Assembly: GCA_019914945.1 (NCBI GenBank)
Contig: CM034099.1
Location: forward strand, 124,001-188,000
DNA from: Typha latifolia
Lineage: Eukaryota > Streptophyta > Magnoliopsida > Poales > Typhaceae
DNA length: 64,000 nt
Direction of reading: 5' to 3'
Below the pieces are notes generated by a model. The model made no database searches. It had not been told where the DNA came from and saw only the letters and a program-made list of their open reading frames with translations. Positions 1 through 12,400 of this stretch are shown piece after piece; position 1 is the stretch's first letter, and every line of letters begins with the position of its first letter. Position numbers and translations under genes: made by a program.

Positions 1-2473
1 GCCTGCAGTCCACACTGCAGAGTGAAGAAGCTGTTGGCTACAAGAAGGAAATGCTGCCTTCTACGGAGGATCCTATGGAGTCTACAGTTTCTCAAGAAGA
101 TTCAATTGGCAGTGCTACCATGACTAGTATTGCACAGAATGCTGACTCTGCTCCAGTTCATATAGCTTCTGGAAATGATTGTTGCACTCCTGCAAATTCT
201 GGACAGCTTACCACTCAAGTCTCTTTAAATAGTGGAATCCAGCAGAAACAGAAACTGGAAACTATCTCAGTATCTGCAAGTGGAGAATCTTTGACTATAT
301 CTGATATGAAAGGGACAATGGATACAGAAAAGATGGGAAATGGAAGCTTCCAACCAGTTAGAAAAGTTTGTGGCCATTTTCTTTCCTTTTCTTTTCTTTA
401 TTGTATGTGAGATGTAAATTGAGTTGGTAAATATTTTCTATTGCAGGAGAAGATGGCGTCAGTTCAAATATTGAAGAGACCTACAGCTTTTGGAGCTCTA
501 TTTGGGAACTCTTCTGGTAGAAAAGTGGATCCTTTTAGAGGGGTCACTACTGAGCAGGTACTTTATTATCATTTTACCTTATTTATCTTGATATTATTTT
601 CACCAGATCTGTGTCTGAGATACTATTCGTAACTAAAGAAGATAACATCAAATTTAGCATTCAATTTATTAATGCATAGTCTATTACTTGTATGCTATTA
701 ATTCAGAACAGAGCCTTCATGGTTAGTAAATAGTAATAGTATTCCATTGTATCTGATTCCAAGCCTGGTCAGAAGTGGATGGTTTTCTTATGCAGCTTGC
801 CATTTTTATGCAGGCAGTGGTCCATAAATCTGATAAAACTGTGGAATTTATGCAGCAGTATTGCATTATTCCGAATATCCTGTGTGGAAAAAACTAGGTT
901 ACTGGAGTAGTAGCTATAAAAGATTAACTTGCATAGAGTTGATTTACTTTGGAAGTGATGGTAACAGAATGGAAAAGCATGATTTAATTGGAGAAACAAA
1001 TTTTGTAGGAGAAAAATCTAGAGAAGTGCACTTGGCTGTTATTATGGTATGCTAGTAAGAAAAGAAAATATGCAAATTGATTATTGGATTAGGAAGATTT
1101 TTGAAATTGGATGAATAGGAGATGTAATAACTAAAAGAAGGGAACTCATATTAGAGGAAAGAAAGACATCGTATAATTCAGGTATATGAATCCCAATCTG
1201 TATTTTGTACTGTATTAAGCATAGTCTTAAGGCTATATCCATAATTGGTAATTCAATGTGGAAGATCTGAGCTCTGAAGTCTAAACCGCTATATGTGGTA
1301 GGACTGTATGGGCTTAGAGAGAAAATTAATTGGCCATTATAAATGCATGTTTAGTTACATTGTGGGCAGAATGAATTATAATGGGTTTTTCCTAGTATAA
1401 GAGAGTGGACAAAATAGCAGATGATGATAGCAAAGTGATATAGAAAACTTTCTACGAAGCAGATTAACTAAGGTAGCTATTGGTATAATAAAATGGAAAC
1501 ACTGTATATTGGTGTTAAACAAATGGATGTTAGAACTTACAATCTGAGTGAAATAGTTACTTCAGAATAATTGCAGAACAATTGCAGAACAATCTGAGAA
1601 AGCGTCACCTTTAGGTTCATAGTATATGTAGAGAACTGGGATGTAGAATGTTGACATGGAAATGAAGATTTTGTTAGAAGATGCATTTCAATTACATATT
1701 ACACTAGCATAAATTTTGCTTCATGCTCTTCCATTATCAATGAACAAACACAAGGGTGACTTGATCATGTTGTAATTTGAACTGTTTTCTAGGAGAGTCA
1801 GACCAAGGTGGAGAAGATAAAATCTGCAGTCATACTTCCATTCCATTATTTTTCTGGTGGAGAGAAGCCTCCTCAGAAAGGTCCTGAGGTGAAAATGATT
1901 CCGCCACCACCAGAAAGTCTGCAGCATGGCCAACATAACGAGTCCACTGAGTTAACCAAAATGGAAGAAGTAATACTTCTGGAAAATGAATTACAATATT
2001 CAAATTTGTCTGAAGAAACCCCAATGACTGATGATGATACAAAGCATAGGCAACGGTTCCCTTGGCTTAACGAAAATGTCACCAGTGGATGTCTTCAACA
2101 AGAACCTGATTCTATGGATATGCCTGTGTCGCCATCTGAGCTTTCCTCTAGTTTTGAGAAATGCTTTCAGTCAATCAACGAGAGAAGAAACTCTCAACAC
2201 AATCGAAGGTCACCTGTGGAACCTGAGGTTAATTTCCAGTTGAGGCCATTTGATTATGCTGCCGCTAGAAAGAATATAAAATTTGGAGAGCGTGGAGAAG
2301 AGGATGTAGCCAAAGGCGACGACCAGGTTACATCTGGGGATTCTGTAGATAATAAGAGTAAAAGAGGGGGGTTTGGTAAGGCTCAGCGTAAAGAGCAAGA
2401 AAGGAGCTTTTCACAACCTCGTCGACGCCAGGCTTTTCCTCAGTCAGGCAACAGAAGTACTACTTATCACTAG
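1..2473 (+). CDS. RRP6L2: RRP6-like exosome exonuclease, C-terminal part (partial at window start)
   Basis: The open frame runs in from the left edge (codons from base 3). Proposed exons are 1-365, 447-557 and 1793-2473; the joins keep frame at phase 0, and the stop is at 2471-2473. The visible protein is the low-complexity C-terminal tail. It contains a KRPTAFGALFGNSSGRK segment, a PFDYAAARKNIKFG-like segment and a basic end (KRGGFGKAQRK...GNRSTTYH), a layout I associate with plant RRP6-like 3'-5' exonucleases of the nuclear exosome. The catalytic DEDD exonuclease and HRDC domains would lie upstream, outside the window. The donor of exon 1 could also be at 357, which keeps the same frame and drops three residues. 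The family call rests on tail similarity only, so another nuclear protein with a similar tail remains possible. Confidence 0.6.
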
Positions 2474-4023
2474 TGATATACTCTTATTCGGGAACTGCTG
2501 TTGTTTGTGTATTCCACAGAAAAAGCAACATAAAGAAGGCGAATTATGAGCATAGATGTTACCTGTTATTCCAATATTTGTCTCTTACCACAAGGTTAGT
2601 AACAAAGGAATCAAATGGCACAACGGCAGCCTAGCGCCCAGCTGCCCAGGAAAATTTACATAGTGTAATGGGTATCCTCTGATGGGGGTGCCTGTAATTC
2701 TGGGACTTTGCTTTCTAGGAATGATAGATTTCCTCCTGTCCATGTTAAATTTTAGTGCCCTCAGGACAGTTTCGACATGGAGCGGTTTGTTGGTTTTCTT
2801 TGATCGCAGTTGCCAGTTTCTTTCAGATGGCGATCCTATAAACCATGTCCGCATTTTGTATGAATTCAGCCTTGTTGTTCATTCTCATGGATTGATATTT
2901 TCTCTAATAGGAAAGTAGATCAGCTGATGTTCCATCTTTTTTTCCTTTTACTGCAGATTGAGGGGCCGGCAAAAATAAAATAATAATAATAAAATTGAAC
3001 ACAGTGTCTCATTGTCACTGTGAGCCAGATATGCGAACTAGTATTTTACGTTAAACAACTCACAGAAGTGGGAAGGATCTTGCATCAAAATTGAAATGGG
3101 TGCAGACTAATAATCCTCTCAACGGTACAAATAGTCCGACATGTATAATAAATCAGAAGCAAGTTGCAGCGTCCATCCAAGAGAATGACGTCGGTGCTTT
3201 CCTCAGACCTCAGGAGAAAGATCTCACCGTTGTTGTGTGTGATCTCACCTACTACTTACTTGCTTTCTCCCTCTAATCTAATGGAAGCTTTCGGGTCCAA
3301 CCAGTGGGCTGTCGCTCTTTCTACCAGATTCCAAGACCACCAACACCGGAAAAATTACCTGTCTACCCTACAACGCTCTTCTATCTCAATTTTTCTGTGT
3401 AAACTTGTATGATCTTTTCCACAGAAAATTCTACGTCTTGGATATTCCTTATCCCTCTTTTGAATTGTATTTGATTGTATAAAAGAGTACTAATAGGATA
3501 AAGAGAATACGTTTTGTTATCCATAGGGTTTCTTGATCATATTATAATGAGCTGCACTATGAGCCTATCTGAGTGTATTAGTCCCATCGAGAGACTTTAT
3601 TAGGTTCTTACGGAACTAGCAAGAGAACGAGTGACATCCTCCTTCTGTCTGTTTACAAAGTAAAATTCCACTATATCAGACGCAATTTGTTAAACTTAAC
3701 AAAATCAATAGAAAAGGTATACCATGATCATAATATAGTTATATACTTCATACTGAAGTTTGATCATACAATGAATAACATACCTTAAAGCTCCTTATAG
3801 TATTGTCTAATATTATATTAGATTAATATTCGATTCGAGGCTACTATCGTCATCCTACATTACAAGATATAAATAAGTCACAAGCCCACTCACCGCCATA
3901 TATTAAAGCTTTTCCTCTCTCCCTTTTCTCCTCACCAGACGCCTCTTTCTCCCAACCACCTAACCCTCCTCTTTTACACCCTTGCTTCTCTCCTCTCCTC
4001 TCCTCTCCTCTCCTCACCACCAA
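2474..4023. other. 3'UTR of RRP6-like gene, intergenic DNA and PSAT promoter/5'UTR
   Basis: No coding gene is seen. The first few hundred bases are probably 3'UTR of the upstream gene. A TATA box (TATAAATA) at 3868-3875 fits the downstream PSAT gene. Its 5'UTR carries a TCTCC tandem run at about 3989-4014 just before the ATG. Confidence 0.6.
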
Positions 4024-5295
4024 ATGGCAGCCGCCACCTCCTCCTCCTCCGCCAACTCGCTCCTCCTCCATCACCCTCTTCACCCATCTCCCAAACGCAT
4101 CTCCCTCTTCTCCCCCAAACTCATCTCTCTCCACCCCAAAAGGCTCGCTTCCATCTCATGCGCCGCCGTCACCTCCCATCCTCCCGTCTCCCCATCCATC
4201 TCATCCGACCGCGTCTTCAACTTCGCCGCCGGTCCGGCAACCCTGCCGGAGTCCGTCCTTCTCAAAGCCCAGTCCGAACTCTACAACTACCGAGGCTCCG
4301 GCATGAGCATCATGGAGATGAGCCACCGCGGAAAGGAGTTCGATGGCGTCATCAAGAAGGCCGAGTCAGATCTTCGCACACTTCTCGGCATCTCGGACGA
4401 CTACGCCGTCCTCTTCCTCCAGGGTGGCGCCACCACCCAGTTCGCCGCCGTCCCCCTCAACCTCTGCAAGCCCGAGGACGCCGCCAACTACATCGTCACG
4501 GGGTCGTGGGGCGACAAGGCCTTCAAGGAGGGCCAGAAGTACTGCAAGGCCAACCTAATCTGGTCGGGAAAAGCCGAAAAGTACACCAAGATTCCACCTT
4601 TTGATTCCGTCGAGCAGAACCCAGATGCCAGATTCCTCCACATCTGCGGCAACGAGACGATCCATGGGGTCGAGTTCAAGGATTATCCGGTTCCCAAGAA
4701 TAAAGATGCCATCTTGGTGGCAGATATGTCCTCCAACTTCTGCTCCAAGCCCGTAGATGTCTCTAAATTTGGAGTGATCTATGCCGGGGCACAGAAGAAT
4801 GTGGGGCCGTCCGGAGTCACAATCGTGATCGTGCGGAAAGATCTGATCGGGAATGCGCAGCCGATCACGCCCGTGATGCTCGACTACAAGATCCACGCGG
4901 ACAGCGCCTCTCTCTACAACACCCCGCCGTGCTTCGCGATCTATATCTGTGCTCTGGTGTTTGAGGATCTGCTCGAGCAAGGTGGATTGGCAGAGATCGA
5001 GAAGAAGAACCTGAAGAAGGCTGGTATTCTCTATGATGCCATCGATGGGAGTGGCGGATTCTATGTGTGTCCAGTCGAGAGATCAGTGAGGTCGCTGATG
5101 AACGTCCCTTTCACGCTGCAAAAGAGTGAGCTTGAGAAGAAGTTTATCGAGGAGGCTGCCAAGGAAAACATGCTTCAGCTCAAGGGCCATAGATCGGTCG
5201 GTGGAGTTCGTGCTTCGATATATAATGCCATGCCATTTGCGGGTGTGGAGAAGCTGGTTGCTTTCATGAAAGATTTCCAAGCAAGGCATCCTTGA
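4024..5295 (+). CDS. PSAT: phosphoserine aminotransferase, chloroplastic
   Basis: This enzyme converts 3-phosphohydroxypyruvate and glutamate to phosphoserine and 2-oxoglutarate, the second step of the plastid phosphorylated serine pathway. The frame is a single intronless exon of 423 aa. The frame stays open 14 codons further upstream without an earlier ATG, so the ATG at 4024 is the start. Residues 1-60 are rich in Ser, Pro and Leu and poor in acids, as in a chloroplast transit peptide. The mature enzyme begins near [14 protein letters not shown] (about 63-76). The PLP site is [12 protein letters not shown] with Lys258 as Schiff-base lysine. Other family landmarks are [16 protein letters not shown] (91-106) and [14 protein letters not shown]. 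Full length for the plant family. The 5' half is much more GC-rich than the 3' half. High confidence. Confidence 0.96.
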   Translation: MAAATSSSSANSLLLHHPLHPSPKRISLFSPKLISLHPKRLASISCAAVTSHPPVSPSISSDRVFNFAAGPATLPESVLLKAQSELYNYRGSGMSIMEMSHRGKEFDGVIKKAESDLRTLLGISDDYAVLFLQGGATTQFAAVPLNLCKPEDAANYIVTGSWGDKAFKEGQKYCKANLIWSGKAEKYTKIPPFDSVEQNPDARFLHICGNETIHGVEFKDYPVPKNKDAILVADMSSNFCSKPVDVSKFGVIYAGAQKNVGPSGVTIVIVRKDLIGNAQPITPVMLDYKIHADSASLYNTPPCFAIYICALVFEDLLEQGGLAEIEKKNLKKAGILYDAIDGSGGFYVCPVERSVRSLMNVPFTLQKSELEKKFIEEAAKENMLQLKGHRSVGGVRASIYNAMPFAGVEKLVAFMKDFQARHP

Positions 5296-7493
5296 ATTGG
5301 GTGGTGTGTCTCGGCTTTCTGTTAGAGTAGGTTCTTTTTCATCACGAGTTCCTGGCCAGTATTGCTTCTTCCCCTGTCAGCTGCCATTACTCATTAGTAC
5401 TCTACTGTTATTTAACTCTTTTGAACTGATGCCGTAGAAGTGTATCGTCACCTGAATCAAAGTTTGGATAGCCAGACATTGTTACTCAGGTGGACTTATG
5501 AGGATTCCTTTTTGTCTTCAATATCTGTTGTTACTTAAAAAGTTCTGGAATAAGTATTGCTCATGTTAGTTTAGGACACGGAATTATGGAAACTGGATGT
5601 ACTTTCTTTTCTCTAGTTCAATCAATTGTTGCACTGTTTGTTTAGAATATAAAAGTTGAATGCATATAGAGACTGGTAGCTTGTTCAGTATTTTCTCTAT
5701 GAAGATACTGCACCAACTTCTGCCCAACATTAACTATATCTGGAGTTCCTGGCCATGATTCCCCAAGAAATAGCAGGTATGAGTTTCTCATATAGTTTAT
5801 ACTTATCAATTATCTGATAACTTTGAAGAGCATGGGGTAATTTGGTTTATGTTTCTACTTTCTAGTAAGCTATCAGTACCATTTCTTTATGCTAAGGTGA
5901 GGATTAGCTTTTCTGTGAGTCCTTTTAGGGGGTGTACCCATAGGATTTGAATAAAATTCCTCTTTCATCAGGATTGAGGATTTTGGTGACCGAGCAACCA
6001 TGAAGCCCGGCCGCAAAGCTGGTATTTATATTCAGAGCTGCTGGAACTATGATTTTGGCGAATCTAAAATTAGCTTAAATTGGTCCACTTCATTATTGAA
6101 TTACTGTCTTAGATTGAAACACATTCCCAAGTTATTCATTTGACTTATTCCAAGTTCAAGTTGCTTAACTAAGCGCACCCTATGTCCTTGGAAAGTGTTT
6201 AAGATCAAAAAAACTAGACACAAGCTATAGATCCTGAACACTGGTAAAACAGGAATTTGTTAATTTTCTGCTTCTTTGATTGATTTTTGTAGTCATACTG
6301 CGACAGAAGCGAGTTACAATTTTGCTATAGGAAATGTTGTCTTTCGAGTTCCCTTGAGCTGAATTTTGTTTGGTGAAAGCTTCATGATGTCTAAAACGCA
6401 GAACTTTCCATCCTCGTATCTTCATCACTATCTTTGTGCATGATTTATGATAGTGAAGCATGAGTATGCGATTCATAAGCTGCAGTCAGTCACGTTCTGA
6501 TTTGAGAGCTGCAACTTTCATTATTCCATTTGGCCTGATTTTTTTTTTCTTCACAGTGCTCTCGCATTTTTATCTCCTATTTGAATCGCAGTTAATATGC
6601 AAATGTGCGTCCTCTCCCACCCCACATAGAAAGCTAAGCTATATTCATCACAACCGCCATTACTGGAGTTGAGTTGTGGCTTTTTTTGTAGGAGTGAGTC
6701 CAGAGTCCAGACTAGTCCATGAGTCCAGCTTTGGTATCCAGGTACCTTCACCAATGTATGTCATGGCTTGCAGTCAATAAAGCATAAAACGTGAGATGCT
6801 GTCTTGTGCTGCCGATGTGCCTTATCAAAGAACTCGCCTGCTACAAACCGTTGAGTTTTTTCTACATCAAATATGAGATAATCACGGGTTCAAAAAAGGA
6901 GAATTCCTTTTTGTAGCTTTTAAATTTTTTGAGGATATCATTATTTTCTTTTCTTTTTTTGCTTGATGCCAACTGACTACATTAATTTAATTAAAGGAAG
7001 GTGCTGCCTATGAGTTGTCGTTTTTCCTTTTAACAATCACAAGGTGCATCTCAAGTAAGCATCACGTTCCAATTGTCTTATGGTGCTAATATACTCAATG
7101 TGGTGAAATTATTATTTTGGGTTTCGACCTAGTTCCTTGTTAATGTTGATGTACATACTAAAAGGTTACAAGATTCGATTCTCCATCTTCACTCAAGGGT
7201 AAACAAAGAACAGTTATATCAGGTTAATTTCAGAATGCAAATCGCAACAAGCATATAGAATGCAAAAGAGGAATTCAATCACAGCAGACACATGATAAAA
7301 TGGAACATAGTGCATAAAGCTTAAGTCGATAGATGTGAATACAATATTATACATCAATCCTTTCATCTTCGGTTACCAAATCCTCACATTCCTTTATAGC
7401 CTCGAGCAATTATTACTGGAACACTTTTGTCCAACAAATGCTAAATGTATAAAATATTCAGATACAGAATGCTTGTACAACTCTTGTGGGAGT
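5296..7493. other. intergenic, convergent 3' ends
   Basis: Holds the 3'UTR of PSAT (probably the first 300-400 bases) and the 3'UTR of the minus-strand gene that ends at 7494. The rest is AT-rich with only short, non-conserved open frames. I see no gene, tRNA or clear transposon here. Confidence 0.5.
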
Positions 7494-9099
7494 TTAACCA
7501 GACACATCACTATTTAACAACACCGAGTCAACATCTGAACTGAAATATGAGATTAACCAAGGAAGAGATTCCAGAAAGAAGGTAAATATTCCTCCAAGAA
7601 GAAAGATGAAGACAAATGCGAACAGGAGCTTTCCAAGATACTCCAAAGTGAAGATTGGCGTAAATCCAGCAGTTGGCTCCTTCTGCACAGATTGGAATTC
7701 AGGTTGCTTCTGCAAAACAGACAACAAATAACCAAGGAAATTTAGTTGAACTGGTATTTGCTTACTTAGACCATGTTAACTTTAAAAGGAGGAAGCAAGG
7801 AATGATACTCGACAAAAGCATGGTGCACTCATGCAATCGAATAAGATCAAGAATTACATACCATTGTGTTAGGGAGACGCTTTGAAGAGTATGCATCTCC
7901 ATCTCCTAATTTTAGAAATTCAAGAAAAGTACACATACATATGTTAACTTCCCAATTCAATAAGGTGGCAGGCATATCTGCAACTAATTACAGGTATCAA
8001 GTAGTACCTTCTTCAGTAACTGTCTGCAATTTCCAGCCTTTGCCATAATTTACAAGAATTGCATTAGGACCAAAACTCACAGGCTCTTCCCCTTCTTTTA
8101 TGGCTTCAATGTACAAGGCTGGTGGAGCACCAGTCAATTTGCGATTTATCATATACAGTGCATGCCGGGCGTCGGTTCCAGCTGCAAAGCGTCTAACCTT
8201 CTTGGATGTCTTGCAAGAAACCTCCAAAAACTGCTTGTAAAGTAAGTAGTACAATCTTACCATTATTTAATGAAACAAAATTGTGAAGGATAACCTCCAA
8301 AAGTATCTATAGCTTAAATCTTATGACAATAAGGTGCTAACAGCCTAACAGACGTTGGAAGATATTCTACAGGCAAGTCTTCTATTATTTCTTGTTAACA
8401 TACATGATACATATCAATGCAATTATGACTCTCTTTTTTCTGGACAAGAGAAAATCAAAGACATGTACATGAAACAAAATTAAGAGAAGTAATGTGCAAT
8501 CGCCAGGTAATGATTATATAGTTCTTGATCTAATTTAAGCTCAAAAGCCCATAATCCATTCTCTGAGTTGATACAACTAATTAAATATATGCATTTTTTA
8601 GAACTCCAATCATTTCAAATTTGGAAATCGAGATGGTTAAGAACAACAGAGTTATAAATCTTTACAGGTACTATTAAGTACAATCCGAAAGTGTTTCAAT
8701 TGAGTAATCTCCAAATCGCTGTAATTGGCAACAAAACCAAAATTTGATGACAAACCACTAAAATCTTAGAGAAAAGTAAAAGGTAAAGCATTTCGTGAAA
8801 ATGGTTAGCTCAAGTCCTTGCAGAGAATGCGAAAACAATTTCCTACACAAAATTTGCCATTAACAACACGAGCATGAAGGGAATGACCGGGAAACAAGAG
8901 AACAAACGACCGTGTACGGCAATCTAACTAAAACAACAGGAAAAACGAATATCAAACCCAAACAATCTAACCAACAGAAGTAGAAGCAAAGAGAAAAAAA
9001 AAAACCCCGAACAATTACAGCTCCATGCTCCATCATATATATTACCTGTGGCTGAGAAGGCTGGGGCATCTCCTGTCCCTCATCTCCCTCTTCCCCCAT
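7494..9099 (-). CDS. conserved small plant membrane protein of unknown function
   Basis: Four exons on the minus strand: 9046-9099, 8008-8233, 7862-7905 and 7494-7709. All joins keep frame and give 179 aa starting MGEEGDEGQEMPQPSQPQ. The N-terminal two thirds is soluble and includes a compact segment (FAAGTDARHALYMINRKL to NYGKGWKLQTVTEE). The C-terminal third has one long hydrophobic helix (about LGKLLFAFVFIFLLGGIFTF) followed by a short tail, so it looks like a single-pass or tail-anchored protein. I do not recognise a named family. The clean exon structure and frame argue that it is real. It shares a 353-bp divergent promoter with the RH38 helicase gene. No catalytic motif is visible. Confidence 0.82.
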
Positions 9100-9452
9100 T
9101 GAAAGAGATGGTTTAATCTCAAAAGATTCCTCCTCGGATTTTGGCTCCGCTCGAAGGAGATCAAACCATCTACGTTGACTTCCTATCTTGGTATTGCAAA
9201 GATAGGAGGTTTAAACTTTATAGAGAAAAGGAGAGTCGAAAATCTAGACAGGCTGTTATATGGGCTGAATCTTTTTTATTACGGCCCACATATGGGTTAA
9301 GTGCTGCTAAGTTGGGCCGATCCATTTCTTAAGGATTAAGGCGGTTCTCTACTCCCTTGGTTTGGAAGTCTCGTGCTCTATAAAATGCTCCTACATCGCC
9401 GTCTTAGTTTGTAATTTTCTCCGGTAGATTTCTTCTTTCTCTATCATCCTCA
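9100..9452. promoter_or_regulatory. bidirectional promoter between the small membrane protein gene and RH38
   Basis: 353 bp separate the two ATGs. A TATA-like TATAAAA lies at 9379-9385 for the plus gene. A reverse TATAAAG at 9222-9216 fits the minus gene. Between them are several TGGGCC/GGCCCA site-II-like elements (about 9258, 9283 and 9315), typical of TCP-regulated housekeeping and growth genes. Confidence 0.65.
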
Positions 9453-12400
9453 ATGGCCGACAACAACACCAGTTCGGACGCGGCGCCGGCGCCGGCGCTG
9501 CCGACTGTGACGAAGAAGGAGGAGAAGAGATCTTGGGCCGACGAGGTGCCCGATGAGGAGGAAACCGCGGAGGCGGCTGTATCATCTTCCCAGCAGTCGG
9601 GAGAAGAGACGTCAGAGTTGAAGGCGATCGAGTCCCTCAAAATATCCGACGAGGACGGTGGACCTGCCCTTGAAGAACCCGAGGACTCCGATATCAAGGC
9701 CGTAAGGATCCCTTCCTAATGCTATTCCTTCATGCTAGGGTTTTTATGACGTTATTAGATTTCGAGTTGTTCTGTTCGGATTATTGGAGGTGGAATCCTA
9801 ATTCGGTGCGCGGAATAGTTTGGAACTTTAGAAAATTTGCGTATTTCGGATTCTTTCATGAGTACGGTGCTCTTGATTCATTCTTCCTCAGTAGAAAAAT
9901 CGTCTTTAATCGGGATTGGCTTGATCCCGTCTCGTTCTTCCGCAATTGGGGTTAATTGTGATTCCTTCAATTAGCAAGGTTGTCGTTTCCTTTCTCGATA
10001 TCGATCTTTGAGCTTATTGCCGTGAAGAGAAATCTAAAGCAAAGGTCATGGCGACGACAATGACGCCATATGAGATTTTTAATTTGTTACACTGATTGTA
10101 TGCCTGATCTGCAATTCGGTGCACAGGTTACATCTGGTGATACTGTATATACATCTGCTCTCAAGTTTGAAGACTTGAATCTATCAGAGGAGCTTCTGAA
10201 GGGTTTATATGTTGAAATGGGCTTTAGTAGGCCCAGCAAGATACAGGCTGTGACCCTTCCTATGATTCTGACACCACCTTACAAAGATTTGGTCGCCCAA
10301 GCTCACAACGGCTCAGGGAAAACCACATGCTTTGTGCTTGGAATGTTGAGTCGAGTTGATCCGAGAAAACAAGTGCCTCAAGCTATTTGCATATGTCCCA
10401 CCAGGGAGCTGGCCCTGCAGGTTTGCTGGCTTGATTTGTTTGCTTTGTGCCATTCCCTTGCGTTCTGACATTCTCTGACTGTCTGCAAAATAATGCAGAA
10501 CCAATCTGTTCTTCTAAGGATGGGGAAGTTCGCTGGCATAACTTCAATGTGTGCTATACCATCAGATTCCACAAATTTTGTCCCAATTGCAAAACGCCCT
10601 CCAGTAACTGAGCAGGTAGTTATTGGCACTCCAGGGACAATTAAGAAGTGGATGTCATCTAGGAAGTTGGCAACGAAGGATATCAACATACTTGTTTTTG
10701 ATGAGGCAGACCACATGCTAGCGGAGGTAGATTTTGTATTATTTTTCTCTTAAGTTGCATGAATTTCATTCTGCATCAATAGAACTTTGTTACTCTGATA
10801 TATATTCGTTTCTACCTTTCTAGCATGTACATCTTCCTCCTAGTTCTAATTGGCTGTATGTGAACCTCTGTGCATCATTTGTTAGCTTATTGCAGTACTT
10901 GCATGCTTATAGACTCATCTTAAAGATATAATCTAGTTTGTAGATTCAGAAAAAAAAGGGATGCATTTATGAGGTAAATCTTTGGCTTCTAAAGGTATAG
11001 GGCATTCTTAACATCAATTTGATTGGATCAAATTTTTTTCTTCAACTCAAAGCTGTAATGCTGGTGGAAAACAGAGGTTGAGATCACTGTTGTGACTGTC
11101 ATTTGAAACTATCACATGAATTTTGTTGCCGCTGGTTGCTATTGAAGTTATCACTAGAAATCTTTTGTGTCAATATATGAAGTGATGAGCTAATGACCTC
11201 GGTTGTGAGGTTATTTTATGGATGTTACTAAAAATAGTTCATTCGAGTTAGTGGATAAAGAAGTTACAGATTTTCTATTTTTGATACCTAACTCTTGTCT
11301 GTCTATGCATGATCTTTCCACTGTGTCTGTACTTTGAAATTTATTGAAATCATGATGCTAAGAAGTTTAAGCCTGTCTAGATAAAATGCAAATAGATCTC
11401 AGGTAGATCCTTTTCCTTGTGTAAATTAATTTTTGTGTTATATCTGATGCTGTTTGCTACTTTTTCAGATGTAATTTTTGTACTAATGTTTCTTTTTGTT
11501 GTTGTAGGATGGCTTTAAGGATGATTCAGAAAGGATCATGAAGGATATTCAAAGAGGCAGTGGACACTGTCAGGTCTGTCTCCAGAAATCATAAGATAAT
11601 TGCTTTCTTTATTTTACCTGGAATCATGAACCCTTAGTTGTTTTCTAGAAAGGTACTTTGGTTTTCTTTAGATCAGATTGTGTTGGTACAAACTAAAGGT
11701 TTGTTTTTTGTGTTCTTTAATTTTAATATCCCAAAGTCAGATTATATTTATACTCTTCTTTCCTGTCTTGGATGCATTTCTTACACCATTATTTTTTATT
11801 GGAGAATGAGCTTGTTGTTTACCATTTCCCTCCCTGATTGATATAGGTGCTTCTGTTTTCTGCGACCTTCAATGAAACTGTCAAGGCATTTGTTTCGAAG
11901 GTTGTAAAGGATGGAAATCAAATATTTGTGAAGAAAGAAGAACTCACGCTGGAAAAAGTAAAGCAGTACCAGGTGCAGTGTCCAAATGAAAGGGCTAAAA
12001 TAGATGTTATAAAGGACAGGATTTTTGAGTTTGGACAAAAGGTTGGACAGACTATCATATTTGTCCGTACAAGGGATAGTACAAGGGTCTTACACAATTC
12101 CTTGGCTAAAGAGGGTTACGAGTGCACTTCAATTCAAGGTGCTCTCAGGCAAGAAGACAGGGACAAGATAATAAAGGAATTTAAAGATGGTTTCACGAAG
12201 GTTCTGATAACCACAGATCTCCTTGCTCGAGGTTTTGATCAATCACAGGTACGACATATCTAGTTTAGCAGAGAAAATATTTTGTAATGTTTGCTAGTGA
12301 TTAAGTGATTTTGATGTGGTTTTTTGTTTTCAAAGGTTAACTTGGTTATCAACTATGACCTGCCTGTCAAGTATGATACGCGAGAGCCTGATTTTGAGGT

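Noticed and set aside
3091..3412. possible short gene between RRP6L and PSAT
   Set aside because: Two overlapping short frames with no domain, splice or promoter support; most likely 3'UTR or intergenic.
4158..4604. 148-codon alternative frame inside PSAT
   Set aside because: Arg/Pro-rich shadow of the GC-rich PSAT coding exon in another frame.
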